From Aselliscus stoliczkanus (lineage: Eukaryota; Chordata; Mammalia; Chiroptera; Hipposideridae): DNA of 64,000 nucleotides. Every line of letters starts with the position of its first letter. The first letter of the stretch is position 1. Of this stretch, positions 48,255-57,544 are shown one piece after another. The position numbers and the translations under genes are program-made. The DNA is taken from NCBI GenBank assembly GCA_033961575.1, contig CM066728.1, positions 183,821,678 to 183,885,677 on the forward strand, in the 5' to 3' direction. The notes beneath the pieces were generated by a model, which made no database searches, had not been told where the DNA came from, and was given only the letters and a program-made list of their open reading frames with translations.

Positions 48255-49685
48255 GATTGAATTTAAAATATAAACTTGTATAGTGTCATTTTTTTAATAA
48301 ATATGGGTAAATAAGCTGACAAGGCAGTGCCAGCTTTTCTCATGGAGATGGCAAGTCTGACTGCATATGCCATTTATGCCATAACATCTGTAGACTGAAG
48401 CAATTTAGATCATGCTCAAAGTCAGGGTAGATGTGCAAAGTTACATCAGTGTGAGTACAGAAAGAGGTGAAGAATTTTATAGAGCTTCTATTGAATGCTT
48501 TTGTGATCTAAAAAATATGCCAATGGCTTTACAAATTCAATTCCTTAATTTACCACTATGTATCTATAAGGTATATAATATAACTTTAATTTTATAAATT
48601 ATAAACTGAGATTCACAAAGATAATATTCTGAAGACTACACAACTAATAAATATTATAGTTCCATATATTAAACTATTCTGAAAACATGGTTTTGATCTA
48701 CAGTAATCTATATCCAAACTTCTTTGAAAGATCTTATCATATTATATGAATTTCAGTTGTTCTTACTTCAATATTTAGTATATTTAGTTCTCTATATTAA
48801 AAAATTAATACAAATGAGATTTCACTTAAGTAGTACAATATTTTGGAAAAAAGTTATCTTCTTCTGAGCAAAGTTCAATGCTGGATAATATGAAAAGATA
48901 AAAGAATAGAAGATTGAATTTAAGAGATCCCTCAAATAGTTAAAATTTGGAAATTGTTTGATCTCTAAAATTGTGGCAAGTTTATTAACTAGTATATAAA
49001 TAATTAGACTAACAAAAATTTTCCAATGAGAAATAATTTATTCTATTGAAACGCTGGTTTAGATATGACTCTGAATAACTTACTTGCTTCTGGCATCCTG
49101 AAATTATGGAGGTGTGTTGGGATTGTTTACATAAAACTACAGTGTTATTTTATCAATTAAAGCCATCTTGATTTTTATGGTCTTTTTATGTCTTGTCTTT
49201 GTTAGTGATCTGCCTTACCATTCATATACCACTCTATCTTCAATTTCAGCCTATTGAGAACTTAAATATACTTTCCAGAATCTTAAAGAGCAGCAGATCA
49301 TTCAAGAAACTTCCAGGGGATTACTTGTTTTTTTTCCCTCCAGCCAGAACCTCCTCTGTCCCAATAGTGGAATCTACAAGGATAAAGAGATACTGGACTG
49401 GCCTTAACTGTGGAAGGACCATGAGCAGTTTTTATTCTCTTGCATTTCATACTCTTTACTATTTAAGTCCTTCTGAAAGTGTCTCCAAGGGACAGGGAGA
49501 GCAGAGTGCCTTCTTTCTTCCCCTAATTCAGGATTCAGCATAAGAAGGAATAGATTCTGAATGAAGGTAGCACTCCCCCCACTTAAATAACCCATATTTG
49601 TTGGTTTATCCTTTGTAAAAGTATCAGTTAACAAGTAGAAAGACTATTGCATTTCTGAATGTAAAATATAACAGAGAGAGAACTT
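48255..49685. other. Unassigned AT-rich DNA, no gene seen
   Basis: No coding evidence. A short reversed-MIR-like phrase lies near 48598-48660. The 116-codon plus frame at 49193-49543 has no recognisable domain. Confidence 0.5.
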
Positions 49686-49689
49686 TCAT

Positions 49690-49890
49690 TGGGCATTCAT
49701 TATGCTATAAAAGCACCTTAAGTACTTGAATTTCATTTAAAACTCACCATAGCTCTGAGGTAGTTATGTTTTACTCCTATTTTACAGATATTTAGTAAAT
49801 TTATCAGACAACTCAATATATATATCAAGCAGATAGCAAGCATAGGTTTTTATTCTAGGCAGTCTGACTCCTGCCCCATGCACTCAACCT
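49690..49890 (-). mobile_element. MIR SINE remnant, minus strand
   Basis: 'aactcaccatagctctgagg', 'tagttatgttttactcctat', 'tttacagatatttagtaaat' and 'taggcagtctgactcctgcc' are reversed MIR. Confidence 0.72.
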
Positions 49891-49938
49891 TTACTCTTTG
49901 TCAATGTAACAGATATATACCCTAGGTGGTATGGAAAC

Positions 49939-50296
49939 TGTTGGGTCCGAGGGTGTCAATCAGGGGCCAAATGGGTGGTGAGATGCCCAGCTGAAAGAAG
50001 GTACAAGGCAGACTGTGTGCCATAAACACAGCAACAGCTCTTTATTCATCTGAGGCTGGGGCCAAAGAGAGAGAGATCCAAAATGGAAGCTGGGTTTTAT
50101 ACCCTCATAAAAACAACAGCTGCATGGTGCCAGTACACATACACAGGAAGGACTCTTACATCAACAAGTTGTTTTTCTTCCCCCTGGCCCACCCAAGAGG
50201 GAGGGGCAAGCCCATCTCCAAAGTCTGTAAACATTTCCTAACTGAGAAGCCCTAACACCTGGGCCCCACAGAAGCCTATAGAAAGAAACCCTAACA
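49939..50296 (-). mobile_element. Solo ERV-type LTR, minus strand
   Basis: 358 bp with inverted ends TGTTGGG...CCTAACA. On the minus strand it has a TATA-like 'gggtataaaaccc' (plus 50092-50104 region) and downstream a polyadenylation signal 'atgaataaagagctgttgct', then U5 ending at the TG/CA border. No gag, pol or env sequence is present, so this is a recombined solo LTR. Possible 4-bp target duplication (aaac / caac) with one difference. The TATA and signal order fix the strand. Confidence 0.85.
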
Positions 50297-50379
50297 CAAC
50301 AAAAAAGAGCCTGAAGAGCAGCGGGAGGAAGGTCTTGTGGAAAAGATGATGTGCTTCAATTTATTGTGGGGGAAGCATG

Positions 50380-50620
50380 GTGAAGTGGCTAAGTTTAACA
50401 TCTCTGGAGGCTAGCTGCTTTTCTTCTATCAAGGATTCACCATTTACTAGCAATGGTCCCTTGGGCACATTTCTCCTTCTCAATGCTTTAAGCCTCAATT
50501 CCTCATCTGTGAAATAGGTATAAAGGTACTTATCTCATAGTTTCTGTGATGGTTTAATGACAAAGTTAATCTCAAGCATTTGGCACATAATTCTGTGTTC
50601 AATAAATATTAGTAAAATTA
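50380..50620 (+). mobile_element. MIR SINE remnant
   Basis: 'catggtgaagtggctaagtt', 'attcctcatctgtgaaatag', 'ctcatagtttctgtgatggt' and 'ttctgtgttcaataaatatt' span a nearly full MIR. Confidence 0.85.
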
Positions 50621-50865
50621 TTGAAGGTTACATATGAGTTGGCTACTTGAAAGGTAAGAAGAGGAACCTGGTAGGGAGTCTGTTATAAGCAGGACTGACA
50701 TGCTCTTCCTCCTTCTCTGCCCCTAATTTTTTGTCTGTCTGTAAAAAGGAGGAGATCAATTTGGTTTAAGTTAAGAATATGTAGTTGAGAATTGGTCTGA
50801 GAATTGAGATGAAAGGGATGGGTTTATTTATATGTAGGAAAGGAGAAAGCAGTGATGGGGATATT

Positions 50866-50881
50866 AAATATGATGGCTCTC
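50866..50881. repeat. Target-site duplication of SINE B4, left
   Basis: aaatatgatggctctc, matched perfectly at 51029-51044. Confidence 0.95.
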
Positions 50882-51028
50882 AGGCCGGCTGAGTGGCTCA
50901 GTTGGTTAAGAGCTCACTCAAGAGTGTGAGCTGAGCTCTGAGCCACAGCAGTTCGATGCCAGCCCGAGCTGAGTTGACATTGAGCTGCCAACAGGTGGTT
51001 CAGCTAAAAAAACAAAAAATGAAAAAAA
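50882..51028 (+). mobile_element. tRNA-derived SINE, family B (copy B4)
   Basis: Begins 'aggccggctgagtggctcag', continues 'ttggttaagagctcactcaa', 'gagctgagctctgagccaca', 'gcagttcgatgccagcccga' (B box) and ends in an A/C-rich tail. Short internal loss (caggatg) in the final block. The perfect 16-bp duplication indicates a recent insertion. Confidence 0.95.
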
Positions 51029-51214
51029 AAATATGATGGCTCTCCTCTGGGAATCTGTGCAATGTGCTGTCCAATTATGTAAAGAAAATAAACGTGATTT
51101 TTAAAATAAGTTTGTTCCTGTATAAATAAGATATACATACTGAATGAAGACTGTGCTGTTGAAAAGGCCAACGATTATGTATATTTAGGAGAACACAAAT
51201 TCACTGACAATTTG

Positions 51215-51350
51215 TGAAGGAAAAACACACCTTTTGGAATCAGGCTAGATAGCATTTTAATTTCATCATTCTTTATCAACTACGTAACCTTCATTAAGTT
51301 ACTCATCTTCTCTGAGTTTTATTTTCTATAGTAAATATACAACAACAGGA
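51215..51350 (+). mobile_element. MIR SINE remnant
   Basis: 'accttttggaatcaggctag', 'gtaaccttcattaagttact' and 'catcttctctgagttttatt' follow the MIR order. Confidence 0.6.
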
Positions 51351-51439
51351 CTATTAATTATGTGAAATATATACAAAAATAAGAATCAAAAACGTATTTA
51401 CATTTTGAAAAAAATATAACCAAGCACTGGAGTGTATTC

Positions 51440-51653
51440 ATTAACCTTTCAGAAAAAACATACATGGGTATCCCTCCACTTTGCAGGTTCTTCTTTCCAA
51501 CCTCTTCCCACAGAAGGAATGAATTTTGTGCTAATTCCTGTTTGTTTGTTTTTTTATAGCTTTATCCTGCATATATAAATCCCTTAATAATACAGTATAG
51601 ATTGCTTTGCTTCAATGAAGATCATGCTGACTTCTTGTTTTGTGACTTTTTTT
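51440..51653 (-). mobile_element. Old L1M 3' part, left side of the nested stack
   Basis: 'gggtatccctccactttgca', 'ttatagctttatcctgcata' and 'agattgctttgcttcaatga' read as reversed L1M 3' region. The element resumes at 56006 after L1 copy B. Confidence 0.6.
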
Positions 51654-51670
51654 TGCTTAATACGTTTTTA
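51654..51670. repeat. Target-site duplication of L1 copy B, left
   Basis: tgcttaatacgttttta, 17 bp, matches 55989-56005 (tgcttaatatgttttta) with one change at a CpG (acg to atg). Confidence 0.92.
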
Positions 51671-52010
51671 TAAGATTTTTATTAAAATAAGCTAACATAC
51701 AATACTGTATTAGTTTCAGGTGTGCACCATAGTTATTCAACATGTATATACCTAAAGAAGTAAGTGATCACCATGATAAGTCCAGTAACCATCTTACACT
51801 ATACCACACTATCATAATGTTTTTGACAATATTCCCCATGCTGTACATTACAATCCCATGACTTATTTGTTTTATACTTGGAAATATGAACTTCTTATTA
51901 TCTTTCATATTTCTCCCCCTTTTAAAGTTTTTCAATTAAAGTTGACATTCAATATTATTTTATATTAATTTCAGGGGTTCAGCATGTGGTTAGAGATTTA
52001 TATAATTTAA

Positions 52011-52025
52011 GAGATGATCCCTCTG
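52011..52025. repeat. Target-site duplication of SINE B5, left
   Basis: gagatgatccctctg versus gaaatgatccctctg at 52194-52208 (one change). Confidence 0.93.
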
Positions 52026-52193
52026 GGTCGGCCGAGTGCCTCAGTTGGTTAAGAGCTCACTCAAGAGTGCGAGATGAGCTCTGAGCAACAGCAGTTCGAT
52101 GCCCAGCCTGAGCTGAGCTGCCGCTGAGCTGCCAACAGGTGGCAGGATGGCTTAGCTAAGAAAACAAAACAAAACAAAAAACATTTAAAAAAA
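52026..52193 (+). mobile_element. tRNA-derived SINE, family B (copy B5)
   Basis: Full family-B structure: 'gggtcggccgagtgcctcag' start, 'ttggttaagagctcactcaa', 'cagcagttcgatgcccagcc', 'gctgccgctgagctgccaac', 'aggtggcaggatggctta' and an AAAAC-repeat tail. Sits in the 3' UTR of L1 copy B. Confidence 0.95.
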
Positions 52194-52219
52194 GAAATGA
52201 TCCCTCTGACTAGTCTAGT

Positions 52220-52510
52220 TCTTACCTGGCACTATACATAGTTATCACCGTATAAGTGACTATATTTCCTATGCTTTATTTTACATCCCCATGACTATTT
52301 TGTAACTACCAATTTGTACTTCTTAATCCCTTCACTTTTTTCACCCTGACCCCAAATTTACTCCAGTCTATCACCTTGGTAAATCTAACACCATACATAG
52401 TTATTACAATATTATTGACTATATTCCTTATGCTATGCCTTACATCCCCATGACTACTGTGTATTAACCAATCTGTACTTCTTAATCCTTTCCCTTTTTT
52501 CACTCACTCC
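52220..52510 (-). repeat. Tandem ~159-bp repeats in the L1 3' UTR of copy B
   Basis: Blocks such as 'catacatagttat..', 'tacatccccatgactact/att' and 'tgtacttcttaatcc' occur twice, about 159 bp apart (52282 and 52441 for tacatcccc). A related, more diverged block lies at about 51780-51930. The minus-strand frame shows the repeat as KGLRSTDW and KGLRSTNW. Copy A has only one unit. Confidence 0.85.
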
Positions 52511-52724
52511 CAATGCCCCTTCCATCAAAATGTTCTCTGTATCTGTGAGTTTGTTTTTGTTTTGTTTGTTTGTTTGTTTTGTTCTTTAGATTCCATAGAT
52601 AAGCAAAATCACATTGCATCTGTCTGATATACTTCATTCAGTATAATACCCTTTAGCATCCATGCTTCCACTAATGTCAAGAGCCCATTCCCTTCCATGG
52701 CTGAGCAATATTCCATTGTATGTA

Positions 52725-53295
52725 CAAGGTCTGACAATTACATTTGCGAACTTGTTTTCAATGATGTTGCTAACCTCTTTTCACATCAGAGGGATTATTC
52801 ATTATGAGTTAGTACCAACTGGACAAACAGTTAATCAAGTTTACTATTTGGAAGTGCTGAAAAGGCTGTGTGAAAAAGTTAGAGAACCTGAACTTTTCTC
52901 CAACAATTCATGGCCCTTGCTTCACGACAATGCACCAGCTCACACGGCACTGTCTGTGAGAGAGTTTTTAGCCAGTAAACAAATAACTGTATTGGAACAC
53001 CCTCTCTATTCTCCTGATATGACCCTCAATGACTTCTTCCTTTACCTGAAGATAAAGTAAATATTGAATGGAAGACATTTTGGTCACACTTAGGACAGCA
53101 AGTGTAATATAATGACAGCTCTGATGGCTGTTCCAGAAAAAGAGTTCCAAAATTGCTTTGAAGGGTGGACTAGGCTTTGGCATCAGTGTATAGCTTCCCA
53201 AGGGGAGTACTTTGTAGGTGACTGTAGTGATATTCAGCAATGAGGTATGCAGCACTTTTTCTAGGATGAGTTTGCGAACTTAATTGCTGACTTTG
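52725..53295 (+). mobile_element. Mariner element, internally deleted, 571 bp
   Basis: Inverted ends: left 'caaggtctgacaattacatt' and, reverse-complemented, right 'caaagtcagcaattaagttc', each followed by a GCGAACT/GCAAACT block. TA dinucleotides abut both ends (52723-52724, 53296-53297). The flanking L1 text rejoins cleanly (ccattgtatgta / tgtaccacatc). A full mariner is about 1.3 kb, so over half the interior, including the transposase N-terminus, is missing. Confidence 0.93.
52785..53160 (+). pseudogene. Mariner transposase catalytic-domain remnant (D34D type)
   Basis: Readable blocks: GIIHYELVPTGQTVNQVYYLEV, LLHDNAPAHTALSVREFLAS and LYSPDMTLNDFFLYLKIK, then stops. The Asp of HDNAP and the Asp of LNDFF are separated by 34 residues, the hallmark of mariner (D34D). 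The first Asp and the helix-turn-helix region are absent. Later text (53100-53180) still resembles the end of the gene ('tgttccagaaaaagagttcc'). Non-functional. Confidence 0.92.
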
Positions 53296-53690
53296 TATGT
53301 ACCACATCCCCTTTATCCATTCATCCATTGACAGACACAAAGCTGCCTCCACATCTTGGCCATTGTAAACATGTTGCAATGAAAATATGGATGCACACAT
53401 CTTCCCAAAGTAGCATTTTGGGATTCTTTAGATAGTACTCAGGAAGGGGATTACAGGGTCCTACTTTGTCTCTTGGTATAGCCTTTATTTAATCTGATAT
53501 AAGTATTGTTGTTTTGCTTTCTTGTTTCATGAAATATCCTTTCCCCATCCCCTTATTTTCAGTCTATGTATGTCTTTTGATCTGAAATGAGTCTCTTGTA
53601 GGGAGCATATATAAGGGTTTTGTTTTCTTATCCACTTAGCACCCTATCTTTTGATTGGAGCATTTAATCCATTTACATTTAAAGTAATTT
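53170..53690 (-). pseudogene. L1 ORF2 remnant of copy B: endonuclease start fused to C-terminus
   Basis: The minus strand across 53690-53463 gives the ORF2 start (reversed 'tgattggagcatttaatcca' encodes the NGLNAP-type block), then the join 'gacaaagtaggaccctgtaa', then C-terminal tail sequence with DEWIKGMWYI (53290-53320 region). The mariner at 52725-53295 splits the tail further. Several stops and frameshifts. Confidence 0.82.
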
Positions 53691-54039
53691 TGATAGATAT
53701 GTAGTCACTGCCATTTTATTAATTATATTTTTAATTCTTTTCATCTTAAAGAAGTCCCTCTAAGTTTTCTTGTAATACTGGTTTGGTGGTGATGAACTCC
53801 CTTAGCTTTTTTTTTATCTGGGAAGTCCTTTATCAATTCTAAATGATAGCTTTGCTAGTAGAGTAATCTTGAATGTAGGTCATTGCTTTTCATCACTTTG
53901 AATATTTCACACCAATCCCTCTGGCCTGCAGAGTTTCTGTTGAGAAATCAGCTGACGATCTCATGGGAGTTCCCTTGTAGGTAACTAACTGTTTTTCTCT
54001 TACTGCTTTTAAGATTCTTTGTCTTGAGTCTTTGGCATT

Positions 54040-54055
54040 TTAATTATTATGTGTT
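54040..54055. repeat. Target-site duplication of SINE B6, left
   Basis: ttaattattatgtgt versus ttaattatgatgtgt at 54212-54226 (one change). Confidence 0.88.
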
Positions 54056-54211
54056 GGGGGCTGGCCAAGTGGCTCAGTTGGTTAAGAGCTCAAGAGTAAG
54101 AGCTGAGCTCTGAGCAACAGCAGTTTGATGCCCAGCCCTAGCTGAGTTGCCACTGAGCTGCCAACAGGTGGCAGGATGGCTCAGCTTAAAAAAAAAAAAA
54201 AAGATTTATGG
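54056..54211 (+). mobile_element. tRNA-derived SINE, family B (copy B6)
   Basis: 'gggggctggccaagtggctc', 'agttggttaagagctcaaga', 'cagcagtttgatgcccagcc', 'gccactgagctgccaacagg' and an A-run. A few bases of the anticodon-arm region are lost (cactc). Inserted in the ORF1 region of L1 copy B. Confidence 0.93.
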
Positions 54212-54719
54212 TTAATTATGATGTGTCTTATTGTGGATATCTGGGTTCATCTTGTTTGGGACTCTCTGGTCATCCTGGGCTTATATATCTTTTCCTTAAC
54301 AAAGGCAGAGAAGTTTTCTGTCATTATTTTTTGAAACAGGTTTTCAGTGCCTTGCTCTCTCTCTTCTCAGACTTCTGGTATCCCTATGATGTAAATATTG
54401 TTAAGTTTGATGTTGTCAATGAGGCCTCTTGAACTATTCTCCCTGTCTTGGTTTCTTTGTTTTTATTCCCTGTTCTGTTCTGCTATTTTTGACTACCTTA
54501 TCTTATAAATCATTGATTCAATCTTTGGTTTATCTAATCTACTGTTGGTTCCCTCTAATGTATTTTTCATTTCAATTATTCTAGTTTTTATTTCTGACTG
54601 ATTCTTTTTTTATGTTTTCTATCTCTATTATTATGTTTCCTATCTCTTTGTTGAACTTCTCCTTGAGATCATTGAGCATTCTTTTAACCAGTGCTTTGAA
54701 CTCTGTGTGGTAGATGCCT

Positions 54720-55988
54720 TGTTTGAATTTTGTTTAATTCTTTTTCTGGGACTTCGTTCTGCTTTTTTTGTGGGGGTGGGGTGGGGGAACATGTTTCTTT
54801 GTCTCCCTATTTTGGCTGCCTCCTTGTGTTTGTTTCTATGTATTTGGTAGGGCTGTTGTTTCTCCCAGTCTTAATAAAGTGTGCTTATTTAGCAGGTGTC
54901 CTTTGGGGCCCAGTGGCATAGTCTCCCTGGTCAGGTGGTCCATATGTGTCTTTTTTGTGGGTTTTCTGTACCCTCCTGTTGTAGTTGAGCTTTGGTTGCT
55001 GTTGGCCCATCAATGGGAGAGATTGACACTCAGACTGATTGGTTGTGAGTATTGGCCATGAGTATAGTGGAGGAGCTATTGTGCAGGGGCTTACTCTATG
55101 GAGCAGAATTCATTTAAGCAGGGCTCTGGTGCCTTCCCAGTGTGCTCTTTGGGTGTGTTGTTCTTGGAGATGGCCAGGTGATACCCTGGTGTGTCTGAAC
55201 CTGGCCACTGGGTGAGCCAGCCCTGGGGCACCTGGGAGAGGGTCCACCACAGAAATGCCTTGAAGGGCCTTAGGTTGGCCTGCAAATTGGATGAGGTAGG
55301 GTTTCAGGGAACCACCAAGGTGGGAGGAATTGTGGTAGCCAGGTTGATGGAGACTCAGTTATGAAGGTCACCTGTACCTGCAGGCTGGGGACGGAGAAGT
55401 CTCAACAAAGAAACAATGACTTTCACCAGTTCCTTTGTCTAGGAAAAAGCTCCCCCTCCAGCCCTCACTCTGAAGGCAGAAAACTCAGTTCCTCCCTGTA
55501 TGTCCCTAACAGCTTTCGAGCTTGCCCCAGTGCTGGAGCTCAGAGCAAGTGAGTCTGTTAGTGAGTAAACCCATGCACAGCCCTTTCAATAGGAATGCCT
55601 GGGACTCCAGCAGTCCTCCTCTCAGCCACAATTTCTTCTGGTTTTCACATCAGACATTATGGAGATTTCTTTCCCAGCATTGGAGATTTCTTTCCCAGCT
55701 GAGGAGCCTGGGACCCCTCACTCCTCTGGGGGTGTACTTCCACAGTCAATATATCCCTTCTGACTGTAATGGTCCCATACAGGTGTGGGGCCAGCTTGTT
55801 CCACATCTCTGCCCCTCCTACTATTCTCAAGGTGGCTTTTTCTGTATGTCCTTAGTTTTAGGGCCTTGGTTCAGTTAAACTTCAGGCATTCTCAGTGATG
55901 GCTACTCTACGATTTATTTGTAATTTTGATGTTATCATGAGAGAAGGTAAGCACAGCCTTTACCTATTATACCATCTTGACCATAATC
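54720..55988 (-). mobile_element. L1 5' UTR of copy B
   Basis: GC-rich L1 promoter region reaching the outer end ('taccatcttgaccata' in plus orientation). It contains a short tandem duplication, 'ggagatttctttcccagc' at about 55662-55679 and 55683-55700. Homologous to the copy A 5' UTR at 5640-6975. Confidence 0.8.
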
Positions 55989-56005
55989 TGCTTAATATGT
56001 TTTTA
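55989..56005. repeat. Target-site duplication of L1 copy B, right
   Basis: tgcttaatatgttttta, partner of 51654-51670. Confidence 0.92.
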
Positions 56006-56156
56006 GGATTGTTCTGTGTTGAATATATAGCTTTAGTTATTTTATTTTCTATGTTGTACAGTATTCAATGGCATAAATGCACCACAATTTATTTTTCATT
56101 TGCGTATTCTACTGTCCATGGTAATTTCATTCCCTCACACACTAGTGTGTGTTCTT

Positions 56157-56173
56157 AAGAAAAAAGCTGCTCT
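56157..56173. repeat. Target-site duplication of SINE A3, left
   Basis: aagaaaaaagctgctct, perfect match to 56287-56303. Confidence 0.95.
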
Positions 56174-56286
56174 AGGGCCGGCCGAGTGGCGCGGTGGTTA
56201 AGTGCTGGCTTGGGAAGCCAGTAGCCCTGGTTCGGTCCCATATATGAGGGCCAGTGACACTGCCCTCAAAAAAAAAAAAAAAGAAA
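56174..56286 (+). mobile_element. tRNA-derived SINE, family A (copy A3)
   Basis: 'agggccggccgagtggcgcg', 'gtggttaagtgctggcttgg', 'gaagccagtagccctggttc', 'gagggccagtgacactgccc' and poly(A). Perfect 17-bp duplication; CpG-rich head retained. Confidence 0.96.
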
Positions 56287-57194
56287 AAGAAAAAAGCTGC
56301 TCTGTACATTCCTACCTACACATATCTCTTGGTGTATAAATATAACAAGAGTAGATTTGGTGGATGATATGATGTGTGTATCTATAACTTAATTAGTTAA
56401 TTAATGCTTAATTCTTTCCGAAATAGGTGTATCAATTTATATTCCCACTAGCAGTGGAACATCTCATTTCTTTTATTTGATTGTTTTTATTGCCAATCAT
56501 TATTTTTACCAATTTGCTAGGTTTATAATCTTATTACATTTGGTTTTGATTTGTATTTCCCTAATTATTAAAGTGGTTGGCTATTTTATCATATGCCTAT
56601 TTGGTATATGAATCTGTTCTTTGTGAAAAATCCTATTTAAGACTCATAGTAATTGTGATTTTAATTGGTTCTGTGTACTAGATCATAATTAGTTATATGT
56701 GTTGCAGACAGATATCTTAGCTCAGTATGTGGCATGTTATTTCACTCATTTGCAGTATCTTTCGAGGTTCAGAGATTCTTAATTTTAATGTAGTGAAATT
56801 TATCACTGTTTTCCTGTATGGTTAGTATTTTGTGTACCTTATTTAAGAATCTTTCCCACTCCCAAACTAGAGGGATATTTTCTATAGTATCTTCTGAAAA
56901 TTTTTTTCCTTTATTATTAATTTTCAATCCACCAGAAAATGATTTCTATGGATGGTTTGAGTTCAGGTTATGTGGTGATCATGAAAATGTGCCACTCTAA
57001 TCTTGTGCCTTGGGGAGTGTACCTAAGGGACAACATTCTGAATCTACTGTTAGTGCTGAGGACATACTTCCTAATGAATTGGCATGACAGGGATACTAAG
57101 ACACATTCCTGTGAGATAGAAAACACCTCTTTTTTTTGGGCTTCAAAGAGAAAACTCATTGACATGACTAAACTTTTTAAAAAATGAAACAGTC

Positions 57195-57361
57195 GTGGAC
57201 TCTTTCTACCCATATTTCCCTCCTTCCTCTTCCCTCCCAGGGGTTATACCTATATCACAACCTGATATCTCTCTTCACCTCTCCATCCCTTTTATCTTTT
57301 TCACCCCTAGCTGTTTCTCCCAGTATGCCTCTTACATAGCAAATCCTTATGTTTGCTTCAT
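57195..57361. other. Unique pyrimidine-rich stretch
   Basis: CT-rich sequence with 'ttccctccttcctcttccct' and no assignable family. Confidence 0.4.
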
Positions 57362-57364
57362 GGA

Positions 57365-57365
<1 letters not shown>

Positions 57366-57418
<53 letters not shown>
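57366..57418. repeat. (AT)n microsatellite at a SINE insertion site
   Basis: About 26 AT units that begin inside the left copy of the SINE A4 target duplication (ggaagatatat at 57362-57372; right copy at 57533-57543 is not expanded). Confidence 0.93.
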
Positions 57419-57423
<5 letters not shown>

Positions 57424-57424
<1 letters not shown>

Positions 57425-57532
57425 TTTTTTTTTTTTGGGGGGGCAGTGTCACTAGCCCTCATATGTGGGACCCGAACCGGAGCTGCTGGCTTCCGAAGCC
57501 AGCGCTTAACCACCATGCCACTCGGCCGGCCC
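57424..57532 (-). mobile_element. tRNA-derived SINE, family A (copy A4)
   Basis: Minus-strand reading: 'gggccggccgagtggcatgg', 'tggttaagcgctggcttcgg', 'ccggttcgggtcccacatat', 'gagggctagtgacactgccc', a C-run, then poly(A). The duplication ggaagatatat flanks it, with the left copy expanded into (AT)n. A C7 run between body and A-tail is specific to this copy. Confidence 0.94.
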
Positions 57533-57544
57533 GGAAGATATATT

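Larger units (their letters stand above)
53720..54720 (-). pseudogene. L1 ORF1 region remnant of copy B
   Basis: Reversed text typical of the L1 ORF1 end and inter-ORF region: 'ggtttggtggtgatgaactc', 'cactttgaatatttcacacc', 'gcagagtttctgttgagaaa', 'tgacgatctcatgggagttc'. ORF1 encodes an RNA-binding trimeric chaperone with a coiled coil. Here it is broken by stops and by SINE B6. Confidence 0.7.
51671..55988 (-). mobile_element. LINE-1 copy B, near full span but RT-deleted, minus strand
   Basis: From the right end on the minus strand: 5' UTR (55988 to about 54720), ORF1 region (about 54700 to 53720), start of ORF2 (about 53690 to 53463), then directly the ORF2 C-terminal tail (53462 to about 52515) and a 3' UTR with tandem repeats (to 51671). 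A 17-bp duplication bounds it exactly. SINEs B5 and B6 and a mariner interrupt it. The ORF2 join is the same as in copy A (near 5366). Net L1 length after removing inserts is about 3.4 kb, compared with 6-7 kb for an intact element. Confidence 0.9.
56006..57190 (-). mobile_element. Old L1M, right side of the nested stack
   Basis: Continues the L1M from 51653: 'gtacagtattcaatggcata', 'catttgcgtattctactgtc', 'tcccactagcagtggaacat', 'ttgattttgtatttccctaa'-like text and 'ccaccagaaaatgatttcta'. Reversed ORF2 and 3' UTR; heavily mutated. SINE A3 is inserted at 56174-56286. Confidence 0.72.

Noticed and set aside
49193..49543. 116-codon plus-strand frame
   Set aside because: No domain similarity and an overlapping opposite-strand frame of similar quality.
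52220..52510. Possible CRISPR-like or satellite array from repeated blocks
   Set aside because: Only two clear units with no spacers, within an L1 3' UTR; a mammalian context also rules out CRISPR.
57255..57455. Tyr-Ile repeat frames on both strands
   Set aside because: Translation of the (AT)n tract.
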